Assembly: GCA_016790165.1 (NCBI GenBank)
Contig: JAEUPL010000003.1
Span: 45,758-109,757 of the forward strand
Direction of reading: 5' to 3'
Length of the DNA stretch: 64,000 nucleotides
Source of the DNA: Burkholderiales bacterium
GTDB taxonomy: Bacteria > Pseudomonadota > Gammaproteobacteria > Burkholderiales > Casimicrobiaceae
The position numbers were made by a program, and so were the translations under genes. Positions 1-8,075 of this stretch are shown here, piece after piece (positions within the stretch are counted from its first letter, which is position 1; every line of letters starts with the position of its first letter). The notes under the pieces are model-generated. The model saw only the letters and a program-made list of their open reading frames with translations. It had not been told where the DNA came from and did no database searches.

Positions 1-43
1 TGATGACTGTTTTCATGCGGTTCGTCTGCAGCGAGGAACAAAG

Positions 44-70
44 AAAAAGGGAGGCAATGCCTCCCTTTTT
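44..70 (-). terminator. Intrinsic terminator after rplT
   Basis: Perfect 7-bp stem GGGAGGC / GCCTCCC with a 3-nt loop, flanked by A5 on one side and T5 on the other. It lies 34 bases beyond the rplT stop and would end the thrS-infC-rpmI-rplT transcript. The A/T flanks make it usable in both directions. Confidence 0.9.
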
Positions 71-103
71 CGGGTTGCTCGAGAGCGTTTGAAGTGGGAG
101 GCT

Positions 104-454
104 TTAGGCCGTCTTCACGCGCTCCACGAGCGCGGTAAACGCCGGCGCGTCAAAGACGGCCATGTCGGCGAGTACCTTGCGGTCGATCTCGATGGCCGCC
201 TTTTTCAGGGCGCCCATGAAGGTCGAGTACTTCATCCCGGCTTCGCGGGCTGCGGCGTTGATACGCGCGATCCACAGGGCACGGAAATCGCGCTTCTTGT
301 TGCGGCGATCGCGATAGGCGTATTGCCCGGCGCGCATCACTGCCTGCTTGGCGACGCGATAGACGTTATTGCGACGACCGCGATAGCCTTTGGCCAGCGC
401 GATAATTTTCTTGTGACGGGCGCGGGCGGTTACACCACGTTTTACGCGAGGCAT
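104..454 (-). CDS. rplT: 50S ribosomal protein L20
   Basis: L20 binds 23S rRNA early in large-subunit assembly and, in the best studied bacteria, represses its own operon through the rpmI leader. The 116-residue length and the basic N-terminus beginning [16 protein letters not shown] are typical of the family. The start is fixed by a strong GGAGG ribosome binding site. It is the last gene of thrS-infC-rpmI-rplT, 13 bases after rpmI and followed by a strong terminator. I see nothing unusual in it. Confidence 0.98.
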   Translation of the reverse strand: MPRVKRGVTARARHKKIIALAKGYRGRRNNVYRVAKQAVMRAGQYAYRDRRNKKRDFRALWIARINAAAREAGMKYSTFMGALKKAAIEIDRKVLADMAVFDAPAFTALVERVKTA

Positions 455-467
455 TCTTCAGTCCTCC

Positions 468-665
468 TTATGCGTAGGGCAACATGGCCTTGACACGGCC
501 CACGTCGCTCTCATGGATGGTAACGACGCCACGCAGCTGACGCTTGTTCTTCGTCGTGCGCTTGGTCAGGATGTGACGCTTGGTTGCGTGGCCACGCTTG
601 ACGCTGCCGCTCTTGCGGACTTTCAGGCGCTTGGAAGCGGCCTTTTTGGTTTTCATTTTGGGCAT
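468..665 (-). CDS. rpmI: 50S ribosomal protein L35
   Basis: Small basic large-subunit protein of 65 residues beginning [17 protein letters not shown], which is the usual family start. An in-frame TTG three codons upstream is not needed: the AAGGTA sequence about 9 nt before the ATG serves as ribosome binding site. The gene lies between infC and rplT in the normal order. In enterobacteria L20 represses translation here; I infer but cannot show the same control in this organism. Confidence 0.97.
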   Translation of the reverse strand: MPKMKTKKAASKRLKVRKSGSVKRGHATKRHILTKRTTKNKRQLRGVVTIHESDVGRVKAMLPYA

Positions 666-735
666 GATTGCCAACTACCTTCTTGTGGCCGGACGGTGAC
701 GCCCGGCGAAACGAACCTACAGAGGCGTTGCAGCA

Positions 736-1401
736 CTACGCTGCAATCTTGGGGGCCCCAGCGGGTTTCGTTGACGGCGCTTTGTCGCCGGGCATAACAC
801 CCGGTGCTTTCGCCCCGCCTGCTGCCGCAGGCGCCGTGGCCCCTGCAGCGGGTTTTGCCGGTGCCGCCGCTTTTGCGGGCGCCACCTGCTTTTTCTTCGG
901 TGCCAGCATCATCACCATAAGCCGGCCTTCCATCCGCGGAAACTGCTCAACCACGCAGATTTCCTCGGTGTCCGCCTTGATGCGGTCGAGCTGTCGTACG
1001 CCGAATTCCTGATGCGCCATTTCACGGCCACGGAAGCGCAAGGTGATCTTGACCTTGTCGCCGTCAGCGATGAACTCCTGAATCTTGCGCATCTTGATCT
1101 GATAGTCATGCTCGTCGGTTTGCGGACGCAGCTTGATCTCCTTGATCTCGATCTGCTTCTGCTTTGACTTGGCTTCCTGCAGGCGCTTGGCTTCCTGGAA
1201 CTTGAACTTGCCGTAATCCATGATGCGGCAAACAGGTGGTTGCGCCGTCGGGGCGATCTCCACCAGGTCCAGGTCAGCTGCTTCGGCTTGTGCCATTGCT
1301 TCGCGCAATGAAACAATACCGGCCTGCTCACCGTCCTTGTCTATCAGTCGAACCTCGCGAGCGGTGATCTCGCCGTTGATTCGGGTGTCTTTATCGGCTA
1401 T
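736..1401 (-). CDS. infC: Translation initiation factor IF-3, AUA start codon
   Basis: IF-3 binds the 30S subunit, blocks premature 50S joining and proofreads the start codon. The conserved N-terminus ([16 protein letters not shown]) is fully encoded, but between the thrS stop, which is in the same frame, and this block there is no ATG, GTG or TTG. The only sensible start is ATA, with GGAG 7 nt before it, giving 221 residues. Rare start codons (AUU, AUC, AUA) are the known basis of infC autoregulation, because IF-3 rejects its own start. The last 45 or so residues are an Ala/Pro/Lys-rich tail beyond the usual ~180-residue protein, probably disordered. The gene begins 15 bases after thrS. Confidence 0.95.
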   Translation of the reverse strand: MADKDTRINGEITAREVRLIDKDGEQAGIVSLREAMAQAEAADLDLVEIAPTAQPPVCRIMDYGKFKFQEAKRLQEAKSKQKQIEIKEIKLRPQTDEHDYQIKMRKIQEFIADGDKVKITLRFRGREMAHQEFGVRQLDRIKADTEEICVVEQFPRMEGRLMVMMLAPKKKQVAPAKAAAPAKPAAGATAPAAAGGAKAPGVMPGDKAPSTKPAGAPKIAA

Positions 1402-1416
1402 GTGACAACTCCAGCG

Positions 1417-3336
1417 TTAAATCGTCTTGTGCATCCCGGGTTTGTTATCGGAAACGGCCAGTTCGATGAACTTTTCGACCGGCATGACGCCCAAGTCGTG
1501 ATTGCCGCGCCCGCGTACCGCGACTGCGCCTTGTTCCGCCTCTTTGCCACCCACCACAGCAATGTAGGGGAGCTTTTGCAGGCTTAACTCACGGATTTTA
1601 TAGGAGATTTTGTCCGCCCTCAAGTCTGCCTCGGCCCGAATGCCTGCCGCCTTGAGCCTGTTTACAACGGTTTCGGCGTATTCATTCTGGTCAGACGTGA
1701 TCGAGGCCACCGCAATTTGCCTCGGCGCCAGCCACAGCGGCAGCGCGCCGGCGTAGTTCTCGATCAGGATGCCGATGAAGCGCTCCAGCGAGCCCACGAT
1801 GGCGCGGTGCAGCATGATCGGCGTGCGGCGCGAGTTGTCCTCCGCCACGTATTCGGCACCCAGACGGGCCGGCATGTTCGGGTCGACCTGCATCGTGCCG
1901 CACTGCCAGACACGACCAAGCGCATCCTTCAGCGAATACTCGATCTTGGGGCCGTAGAAGGCGCCCTCGCCCTTCAGCTCTTCCCACGGCGCGCCCGCGG
2001 CGTCGAGCGCGTCCATCAGCGCCTTTTCGGCGCGATCCCAGCTCTCCTCCGATCCGATGCGCTTTTCCGGGCGCGTCGAGATCTTGTAGATGATGTCCGC
2101 AAAGCCGAAATCCGCGTAGACCTTCTGCAACAGCCGCGTGAACGCCAGACATTCAGACTGAATCTGGTCTTCGGTCACGAAAATGTGCCCGTCGTCCTGC
2201 GTGAAGCCGCGTACACGCATGATGCCGTGCAGCGAGCCGGATGACTCGTTGCGGTGGCAAGAACCGAATTCCCCGTAGCGCAGCGGCAGCTCTTTGTAGG
2301 AATGCAGGCCGGCGTTGTAGATCTGCAGGTGGCCGGGACAGTTCATGGGCTTTACGGCGTACGTCCGCTTTTCGGACTCGGTCGTGAACATGTTGTCCTT
2401 ATAGTTCTCCCAGTGGCCGGACTTCTCCCATAAGGTGCGGTCGAGAATCTGCGGGCCTTTCACTTCCTGATAGCCGTTGTTCTCGTAAACCTTGCGCATG
2501 TACTGCTCGACGACTTGCCAGATGCGCCAGCCGTTCGGGTGCCAGAACACCATGCCGGGCGCCTCGTCCTGCACGTGGAACAGGTCCATCAGCTTGCCGA
2601 GCTTGCGGTGGTCGCGCTTGTCGGCCTCCTCCAGCCGGAACAGATAGGCATCGAGGTCTTCCTTTCTCGCCCAGGCCGTGCCGTAGACGCGCGTCAGCAT
2701 CTCGTTGCGATGGTCGCCACGCCAGTACGCACCCGCGACCTTCATCAGCTTGAAGTGCTTGAGCTTGCCGGTGGAGGGCACGTGCGGGCCACGGCAGAGA
2801 TCCGTGAACGCGCCTTCCGAGTAGAGCGACACATCCTCGTTGGCGGGAATGCTGGTGATGATTTCGGCCTTGTACGCCTCGCCGATGCCCTTGAAATAAG
2901 CGACCGCCTCGTCACGCGGCAGCACTTTGCGCTCGACCTTTTCGTCCTTTCTGGCGAGTTCGGCCATCTTGGCCTCGATCTTTTCGAGGTCCTCCAGCGT
3001 GAACGAGCGCTTGTACGAGAAGTCGTAATAGAAGCCGTCTTCGACCACCGGGCCGATGGTGACTTGAGCCTCCGGATACAGCTCCTTCACCGCATAGGCC
3101 AACAAGTGCGCTGTCGAATGCCGGATGATGTCTACCCCGTCGGCGTCCTTGTCGGTGACGATGGCCAGCTGAGCGTCGCGGTCGATGACAAACGACGTAT
3201 CGACCAGCTTGCCGTCCACCTTGCCAGCAAGCGCGGCTTTGGCGAGGCCGCTACCGATGCTGGCTGCCACCTCGGCGACGCTGACCGGTTTGTCGAAGGG
3301 GCGTTTGGAGCCGTCGGGGAGCTGTACTTGAATCAT
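1417..3336 (-). CDS. thrS: Threonyl-tRNA synthetase
   Basis: Charges tRNA-Thr with threonine in the cytoplasm. The 639-residue length is normal. Domains in order are TGS (about 1-60), the editing domain with [11 protein letters not shown] (starting near 78) and a CRGPH motif, the class II catalytic core with MNCPGH and the REFG-like stretch [13 protein letters not shown], and the anticodon-binding domain (about 535-639). It is the first gene of the operon leading to infC, rpmI and rplT. Its ribosome binding site is weak (GAAG). A terminator-like hairpin ends only 21 nt before the ATG, suggesting attenuation. Confidence 0.98.
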   Translation of the reverse strand: MIQVQLPDGSKRPFDKPVSVAEVAASIGSGLAKAALAGKVDGKLVDTSFVIDRDAQLAIVTDKDADGVDIIRHSTAHLLAYAVKELYPEAQVTIGPVVEDGFYYDFSYKRSFTLEDLEKIEAKMAELARKDEKVERKVLPRDEAVAYFKGIGEAYKAEIITSIPANEDVSLYSEGAFTDLCRGPHVPSTGKLKHFKLMKVAGAYWRGDHRNEMLTRVYGTAWARKEDLDAYLFRLEEADKRDHRKLGKLMDLFHVQDEAPGMVFWHPNGWRIWQVVEQYMRKVYENNGYQEVKGPQILDRTLWEKSGHWENYKDNMFTTESEKRTYAVKPMNCPGHLQIYNAGLHSYKELPLRYGEFGSCHRNESSGSLHGIMRVRGFTQDDGHIFVTEDQIQSECLAFTRLLQKVYADFGFADIIYKISTRPEKRIGSEESWDRAEKALMDALDAAGAPWEELKGEGAFYGPKIEYSLKDALGRVWQCGTMQVDPNMPARLGAEYVAEDNSRRTPIMLHRAIVGSLERFIGILIENYAGALPLWLAPRQIAVASITSDQNEYAETVVNRLKAAGIRAEADLRADKISYKIRELSLQKLPYIAVVGGKEAEQGAVAVRGRGNHDLGVMPVEKFIELAVSDNKPGMHKTI

Positions 3337-3357
3337 GATGTTCTTCGCGTAGAAATG

Positions 3358-3382
3358 AAAAAAGCAGCCGAAGCTGCTTTTT
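3358..3382 (-). terminator. UUCG-loop hairpin with U-run just before thrS; candidate attenuator
   Basis: On the minus strand the sequence reads GCAGC, loop TTCG, GCTGC, then six T, with A-run/T-run pairs that extend the stem. The C(UUCG)G tetraloop is exceptionally stable. It has the form of an intrinsic terminator, yet it lies between tRNA-Val and the thrS start, leaving only 21 nt for any later promoter and leader. Transcripts that reach thrS must therefore pass it. It is either the tRNA-Val terminator with a very short thrS leader, or a conditional thrS attenuator. Confidence 0.75.
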
Positions 3383-3505
3383 CTTGTCGTTTGGACACGT
3401 CAATGTGTCGCAGAAAGCCCTAGCTTCGGCGGTGGTTGAACCTTCCAAAAAAGCGAGTTCGCGGCATTCTTCGGCATCCCTTATTGAATTGTCCGACAGT
3501 GAATC

Positions 3506-3582
3506 TGGTAGAGACAATTGGATTCGAACCAACGACCCCCACCATGTCAAGGTGGTGCTCTAACCAACTGAGCTATGTCTCT
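3506..3582 (-). tRNA. tRNA-Val (anticodon GAC)
   Basis: Complete cloverleaf of 77 nt with encoded CCA. The acceptor stem AGAGACA pairs with TGTCTCT. The anticodon stem CCACC/GGTGG closes loop TTGACAT with anticodon GAC, and the T-loop is TTCGAAT. It reads valine codons GUC/GUU. It lies directly upstream of thrS on the same strand. Confidence 0.96.
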
Positions 3583-3641
3583 GTGAGCGGTAAATTATAG
3601 CGCGAAAATTTCGTCACCGTCAGTCCGTATCGCAAGGAACG

Positions 3642-4097
3642 CTAATGCGCGTTCGGAAAGTCCACTGGAAACGGCAAACTGGCGAATTCGATGCCCTCTT
3701 CGCGCAGCGCCTCAGCGGTGTCGCGATCAGCGCGTCCGCGAATACCCCGATGCTCTTTCTCGCCGTAATGCATGGCCCGAGCTTCATCGGCAAACCGCTC
3801 ACCGACGTACTCGGTGTTGTCTCGGACGTGCTGAGCAAACCCCAGCATCGCCTCGCGCAATTGCCCGAAGTCGATCTCGCCGTCCGGTTGCGTGGCCGCT
3901 TCCACAGCGTCTTGCCGCGTCACGGGCGCAGCCCCCGTATTAATGCGGGGGGCGTGCAGTTTTCGTTCAATTTGCGTTGAGCCGCAGACGGGGCACTCCA
4001 CCAGCCCCCGGTCGCGCTGCTGCTCAAAGTCCGCCGGCGACGCAAACCAGCCCTCAAACGGGTGGTGCTGGTTGCAGGCGAGGTTGTAGACGATCAT
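3642..4097 (-). CDS. DUF1178 family protein
   Basis: Conserved proteobacterial protein of 151 residues with unknown function. The start is placed at MIVYNLACNQHHPFEGWF, the usual family beginning, rather than eight codons upstream. A short zinc-ribbon-like N-terminal half is visible: Cys in LACNQHHPFEGWF and a CPVCGS knuckle near residue 35. The C-terminal half is charged and ends in a family-typical stretch (GIRGRADRDTAEALREEGI). It is probably a small cytoplasmic metal-binding protein. It stands alone on the minus strand beside tRNA-Val. Confidence 0.9.
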   Translation of the reverse strand: MIVYNLACNQHHPFEGWFASPADFEQQRDRGLVECPVCGSTQIERKLHAPRINTGAAPVTRQDAVEAATQPDGEIDFGQLREAMLGFAQHVRDNTEYVGERFADEARAMHYGEKEHRGIRGRADRDTAEALREEGIEFASLPFPVDFPNAH

Positions 4098-4366
4098 GGA
4101 AACGGGCCGAAAATGAGCCACTCACAGGTGGGTAGTTTAGGCCACCAACACTCGCCTCAAGGGCCGGCAAGCCTTGGAGTCGCCTTCGGGGGCGCCGGAA
4201 CCTGCGTGTGGCGACGCATTTCGTGGCGCACGCCGCCGCACTGTCTCACCCTGACAACGGGTCGCCCACAACCGCGCCGGGCGGGCTTGCGCGCCCTTGC
4301 ACGAACTTCCTCCCTGCGCCATGAACGCCAATGTGCACGCCCGGTTTAAACGGCCAGCGCAGGCTG

Positions 4367-5470
4367 CTAGCGCGCGATCAGTCGCGCGTCCGCAGGCGCG
4401 AACGCGAGCCGCACGTTCGTGCCGGCAGAGTACGGCTCGCGTCCGTGCGGCAGGAACACGAACAACTCGCCCAGCGCGGAATTCACGACGACCTCCACGC
4501 CCTTGCCGATGAACGACGACTTAAGCACGCTTCCCATGATCGACGGCCCCGTCGACGTGTCGCCATCCCCGGCACTCACCGTGAACACGTCAGGACGAAG
4601 CGCCAGTTTGGCCGACCCCACCTGGGCACCCGGGGCGTGGATATCGAATTGCGCACCACCCACTGACACCGTCGCTCGTTCACCGTTGGTGGCGGTGACG
4701 GTTGCCGGCACAACGTTCGCCTCCGACAGGAAGTCCGCCACAAACGCCGAGCGCGGCGAGAAGAACAACTGTGTTGGCGAGCCCATTTCGCCAATGCGTC
4801 CACGTTCCATCACGATGATCTGGTCGGACACCGCCATCGCCTCTTCCCGATCGTGCGTCACATAGACACAGGTCAGTTTCAGGCGTTGCTGCAGATCGCG
4901 AATTTCCTGCCGCACATGGCGGCGCAGCTTGGTATCCAGGTTTGACAGCGGCTCGTCAAACAGCAGCACGGCGGGCTCCAGGACCAGCGCGCGGGCGATC
5001 GCCACGCGCTGTTGTTGACCGCCGGACAACTCCGACGGCAAACGCCGCTCAAAACCCGTCAAGCCGAGCAACTTGATCGTCTCGGCCGCACGCGCCTCGG
5101 CGTCAGGCTTCTTCATGCCTTGTACCGTGAGGCCGTAGCACACGTTTTCCATGACGCTCATGTGCGGGAACAGCGCGTAGCTTTGAAACACGAGGGACAC
5201 GTTACGCTCTGCCGCCGACTGCGACGTCACATCCTTGCCTCCGAGCAGGATCTGACCGCGCGAGGGTAACTCCAGCCCGGCAATCATGCGCAGGATGGTG
5301 GTTTTGCCGCAACCGGAGGGGCCGAGCAGCGTCACCAGCTCGCCGTCTTCGATGCGGAAATTGATGTCCTTGACGGCCGGCTCACCGGTGCCATAGTCCT
5401 TCACGACGTCAATGAACTGCAATGTGCCCTTGCGAACCGGGGCCGACGTGGATGCGGAGTCGTTGCTCAT
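4367..5470 (-). CDS. ABC transporter ATP-binding protein, iron(III)/AfuC-PotA type
   Basis: ATPase subunit that would power the permease encoded just upstream. The 367 residues carry Walker A GPSGCGKTT (about 53-61), the Q-loop, signature LSGGQQQR, Walker B VLLFDEPLSNLD and the switch His in VTHDREEA. A C-terminal TOBE-type domain (from about 270) is typical of the Fe3+/spermidine/sulfate/2-aminoethylphosphonate class. It follows the permease by 73 bases on the same strand. No substrate-binding protein gene is adjacent, so the substrate cannot be fixed from the context; iron is the most common for this layout. Confidence 0.88.
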   Translation of the reverse strand: MSNDSASTSAPVRKGTLQFIDVVKDYGTGEPAVKDINFRIEDGELVTLLGPSGCGKTTILRMIAGLELPSRGQILLGGKDVTSQSAAERNVSLVFQSYALFPHMSVMENVCYGLTVQGMKKPDAEARAAETIKLLGLTGFERRLPSELSGGQQQRVAIARALVLEPAVLLFDEPLSNLDTKLRRHVRQEIRDLQQRLKLTCVYVTHDREEAMAVSDQIIVMERGRIGEMGSPTQLFFSPRSAFVADFLSEANVVPATVTATNGERATVSVGGAQFDIHAPGAQVGSAKLALRPDVFTVSAGDGDTSTGPSIMGSVLKSSFIGKGVEVVVNSALGELFVFLPHGREPYSAGTNVRLAFAPADARLIAR

Positions 5471-5543
5471 ATCAAACCTGTGCGTCTATGCCAATACAAG
5501 ACCGAAGATCGGCGGGAATCGGGATCGGAATGTGAGGCGCCGA

Positions 5544-7778
5544 TCAGCCGCCCACCGCAACCGGGGCGACGGACGGTTGCGCGCCGCTGCGCCGCCCCAG
5601 CTTGCGGCTACCGACCAGCCACTGCACCAGCACGATGGCCAGCACCATGATCAGAATGAGTACCGCGCAGTAGGCGATCGCCACGCCATAGTCGCCGTTG
5701 ACGACGCGACCGATGATGTACGTCGTGGCGACCTCCGTGTCGCCGGACACCAGGAACACGATAGCGCTCACCGTGGTCATCGACCGCACGAAACCGTAAA
5801 TCAACGCACCAATCACCGCTGGCTTCAACAGCGGCATGAGCACGCGACGGAACGTCTTGGCCCCATTGGCGCCGAGCGTGGTGCTCGCTTCATCGAGCGA
5901 CTTATCTAACTGCGACAACGCTGCGATCCCCCCGCGCACACCGACGGGCAGGTTACGGAACACGAAGCACAGCACAATGATCAGCCCCGTGCCGGTAATT
6001 TCGATGGGCGGCACATTGAACGCGAAAATGTACGCCACGCCGATCACGGTGCCCGGAATGGCGAACGACAGTAGCGTCAGGAACTCAAACGCGCGTTGCC
6101 CCTTGAACGTGGTCCGCGCGATCAGGTAGGCCGACAGGATGCCGATGATCGCCGTGATGGGCGCGGCTGCGAGCGAGAACTGGAGGGTATTGAAGAGCGA
6201 GTGCCACGCGGCACCGGTAAACAGCCAGCCGTTCGGCCCCTGGTCGATGGAAAACGCCTTCACGAAGTGATCCAGCGTGAACGTGTGATCGCGTCCCCAC
6301 ACCTTCACGAACGCACCGAAGATGCTCATGCCGTAGAGCACGACGGTCAGGGCCAACCAGGGCACACCCACGCCAATCGCGGTGCGCCGCACGCCGTCGG
6401 GCAGCGGGCTTGGCAAGCCAGTGTCGCCTTTGCCGGACACCGTGACAAAACTCTTCTTCGCCGTCGCCTTGCGCTGCAGCCAAAACGCGAACAGCGCAAA
6501 AGCGAGCAGGATCATCGAATACACCGCCGCCTTGCCCTGATCGAGCTGGGCCCCGACGATGGCGAAGTAAATCTCGGTCGCCATCACACCGAAGTTGCCC
6601 CCCAGCACCACCGGGTTGCCGAAGTCGGCAATCGACTCGATAAAGCCCACCAGAAACGCGTTCGCCAGCCCGGGTGCCATCAACGGCAAGGTCACCTTGC
6701 GGAAGGTCTGCCAGCGATTGGCATGCAGCGACTGACTCGCCTCTTCCAGCGTCGGGCTCACCCCCTCCACCACGCCGATCAACACCAGAAACGCCACCGG
6801 TGTGAACGCGAACAGCTGTGCCAGCAACACACCGGGCAAGCCGTAAATCCACCGCGTCTGGGGGATATTGAAGGCCCACTCAAGGAACTGATTGACCACA
6901 CCGGCGCGGCCGAAGAGCATGATGAGCGCCAGACCCACCACGAACGGTGGCGTGATGATCGGCAGCACGGTGAGCAGGCGCAGCACTTTCTTGCCGCGAA
7001 AGTTCGAGCGCGTCACGATCAGCGCGAGCATCAACCCGAGGAAGGTGGTGCCGGTCGCGCACAGCAGCGCGAGCCAGAGCGTATTCCACGCCACACCGCA
7101 GCCACTGCCGCCCCACAGGCATCCCGGAACCAGGTTCCAGAGTTTCTTCTGGGCAAGGCGCTCCCACAATGCCGCGAGCGACAGCGCGCGGTCCTGATCG
7201 ACGAAACCCTCGTAGAGCACCCGCGCGACGGGAAAAAACACAAACAGCACCACCAGCACGACGATGCACAGCAGCGCCGAGGCAACGAAGCGATCGCCGC
7301 GGAAATAACCCATCGACGCGATGCCATCCGCGCAGACGAGCACGAAGCCAAACCCCACCAGCAGCGCGCCCGCGCCCATGCCGAATTGACCGCCCGTGAG
7401 TGCGGGCAACATCGCCTTGAGCCAGTCAAAGGTGTAACCCGTCGCCCCGATCGCGAAGCCTTGTGCCAGCACGTAAAGGCCACCGATCGCGCCGAGGGCC
7501 GTGACCGCACGGCCCCACGTGTGCAGCGCGCCTTCGGCTGCCGATGCTGGGTTCACCGGCCGCGCATAAAGCCCCACCGTCGCCAGCAGCAAGGCGGGCA
7601 GAAGAATGAGCCAGCCCTTGCCGTGCCCTGCGATCTGCAGCAGCGCGGGCGCCTGATCCTTGCCTGAGAACTTCCCTAGCCACTTGAACGCGTAGAAACT
7701 GTCCTGCAACGCGTACCACGGCACAAGCGTGAGGCCTGCGGCAATCAGTAGCAAGGCAATGATTCGGTAAGCCGTCAT
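5544..7778 (-). CDS. ABC transporter permease, two fused permease domains (FbpB-like)
   Basis: Inner-membrane channel subunit of 744 residues. It contains two BPD_transp_1 modules, each with an EAA-type loop for the ATPase: one reads LEEASQSLHANRWQTFRKV, the second LDEASTTLGANGAKTFRRV. This is the FbpB/AfuB layout of iron permeases. It is about 200 residues longer than usual because of an N-terminal extension with several extra membrane segments. The ATPase gene follows at once. A binding protein, normally the first gene of such an operon, is missing: the next gene upstream is a haloperoxidase. Confidence 0.88.
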   Translation of the reverse strand: MTAYRIIALLLIAAGLTLVPWYALQDSFYAFKWLGKFSGKDQAPALLQIAGHGKGWLILLPALLLATVGLYARPVNPASAAEGALHTWGRAVTALGAIGGLYVLAQGFAIGATGYTFDWLKAMLPALTGGQFGMGAGALLVGFGFVLVCADGIASMGYFRGDRFVASALLCIVVLVVLFVFFPVARVLYEGFVDQDRALSLAALWERLAQKKLWNLVPGCLWGGSGCGVAWNTLWLALLCATGTTFLGLMLALIVTRSNFRGKKVLRLLTVLPIITPPFVVGLALIMLFGRAGVVNQFLEWAFNIPQTRWIYGLPGVLLAQLFAFTPVAFLVLIGVVEGVSPTLEEASQSLHANRWQTFRKVTLPLMAPGLANAFLVGFIESIADFGNPVVLGGNFGVMATEIYFAIVGAQLDQGKAAVYSMILLAFALFAFWLQRKATAKKSFVTVSGKGDTGLPSPLPDGVRRTAIGVGVPWLALTVVLYGMSIFGAFVKVWGRDHTFTLDHFVKAFSIDQGPNGWLFTGAAWHSLFNTLQFSLAAAPITAIIGILSAYLIARTTFKGQRAFEFLTLLSFAIPGTVIGVAYIFAFNVPPIEITGTGLIIVLCFVFRNLPVGVRGGIAALSQLDKSLDEASTTLGANGAKTFRRVLMPLLKPAVIGALIYGFVRSMTTVSAIVFLVSGDTEVATTYIIGRVVNGDYGVAIAYCAVLILIMVLAIVLVQWLVGSRKLGRRSGAQPSVAPVAVGG

Positions 7779-8018
7779 GGCAGTGTGGTTCCCCCAGAAA
7801 TGACCCGATCATCAGACACGCCGGCCCGCTGGCCCGCACGTTTGACGGCGTTCGGCGTGCTCCCCGTCTCCGATTCGTTGAGCACTGTCGACGCAGTGTA
7901 GCCGCTGTAGTACGCCGGAAATGGCAGCGATTCGATTCGCAACAGCTTTTGCGCGTCACGACCAGCCGGCGGTCATTGCAGGCTAGAAACGGCCCAAATC
8001 GACTTTGGCCGTTTCATG
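7779..8018. other. Intergenic region between haloperoxidase and iron-type permease, with inverted repeat
   Basis: No gene is seen. An inverted repeat with 8-bp arms AAACGGCC / GGCCGTTT and 12 bases between lies at about 7987-8014, next to the dispersed hairpin repeat that begins at 8019. The region must hold the promoter of the permease-ATPase pair, but I cannot pick out a convincing -35/-10 pair or Fur box. Confidence 0.5.
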
Positions 8019-8060
8019 CAGAAAACGACTGATCGGCCGTCGTAACAGCACTAAAGCTGT
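8019..8060 (-). repeat. Dispersed two-hairpin repeat, copy C
   Basis: Read on the minus strand: a small hairpin CAGC-N6-GCTG, then a larger imperfect one, ACGACGGCC facing CAGTCGT, then TTTTCTG. It aligns without gaps to the copies at 26479 and 44037. It starts 16 bases past the haloperoxidase stop, as a terminator would, and is the only copy with a short T-run after the stem. Confidence 0.65.
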
Positions 8061-8075
8061 ATCGTGATCACGCCG

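Noticed and set aside
3440-3470. Possible thrS leader peptide of 15 codons
   Set aside because: It has an ATG but only one threonine codon and no ribosome binding site, so classical Thr attenuation by codon stalling is not supported.
6096-7667. Long plus-strand open frame opposite the permease
   Set aside because: It is antisense to a well-supported membrane protein; His/Arg/Gln-rich composition is typical of GC-rich shadow frames.
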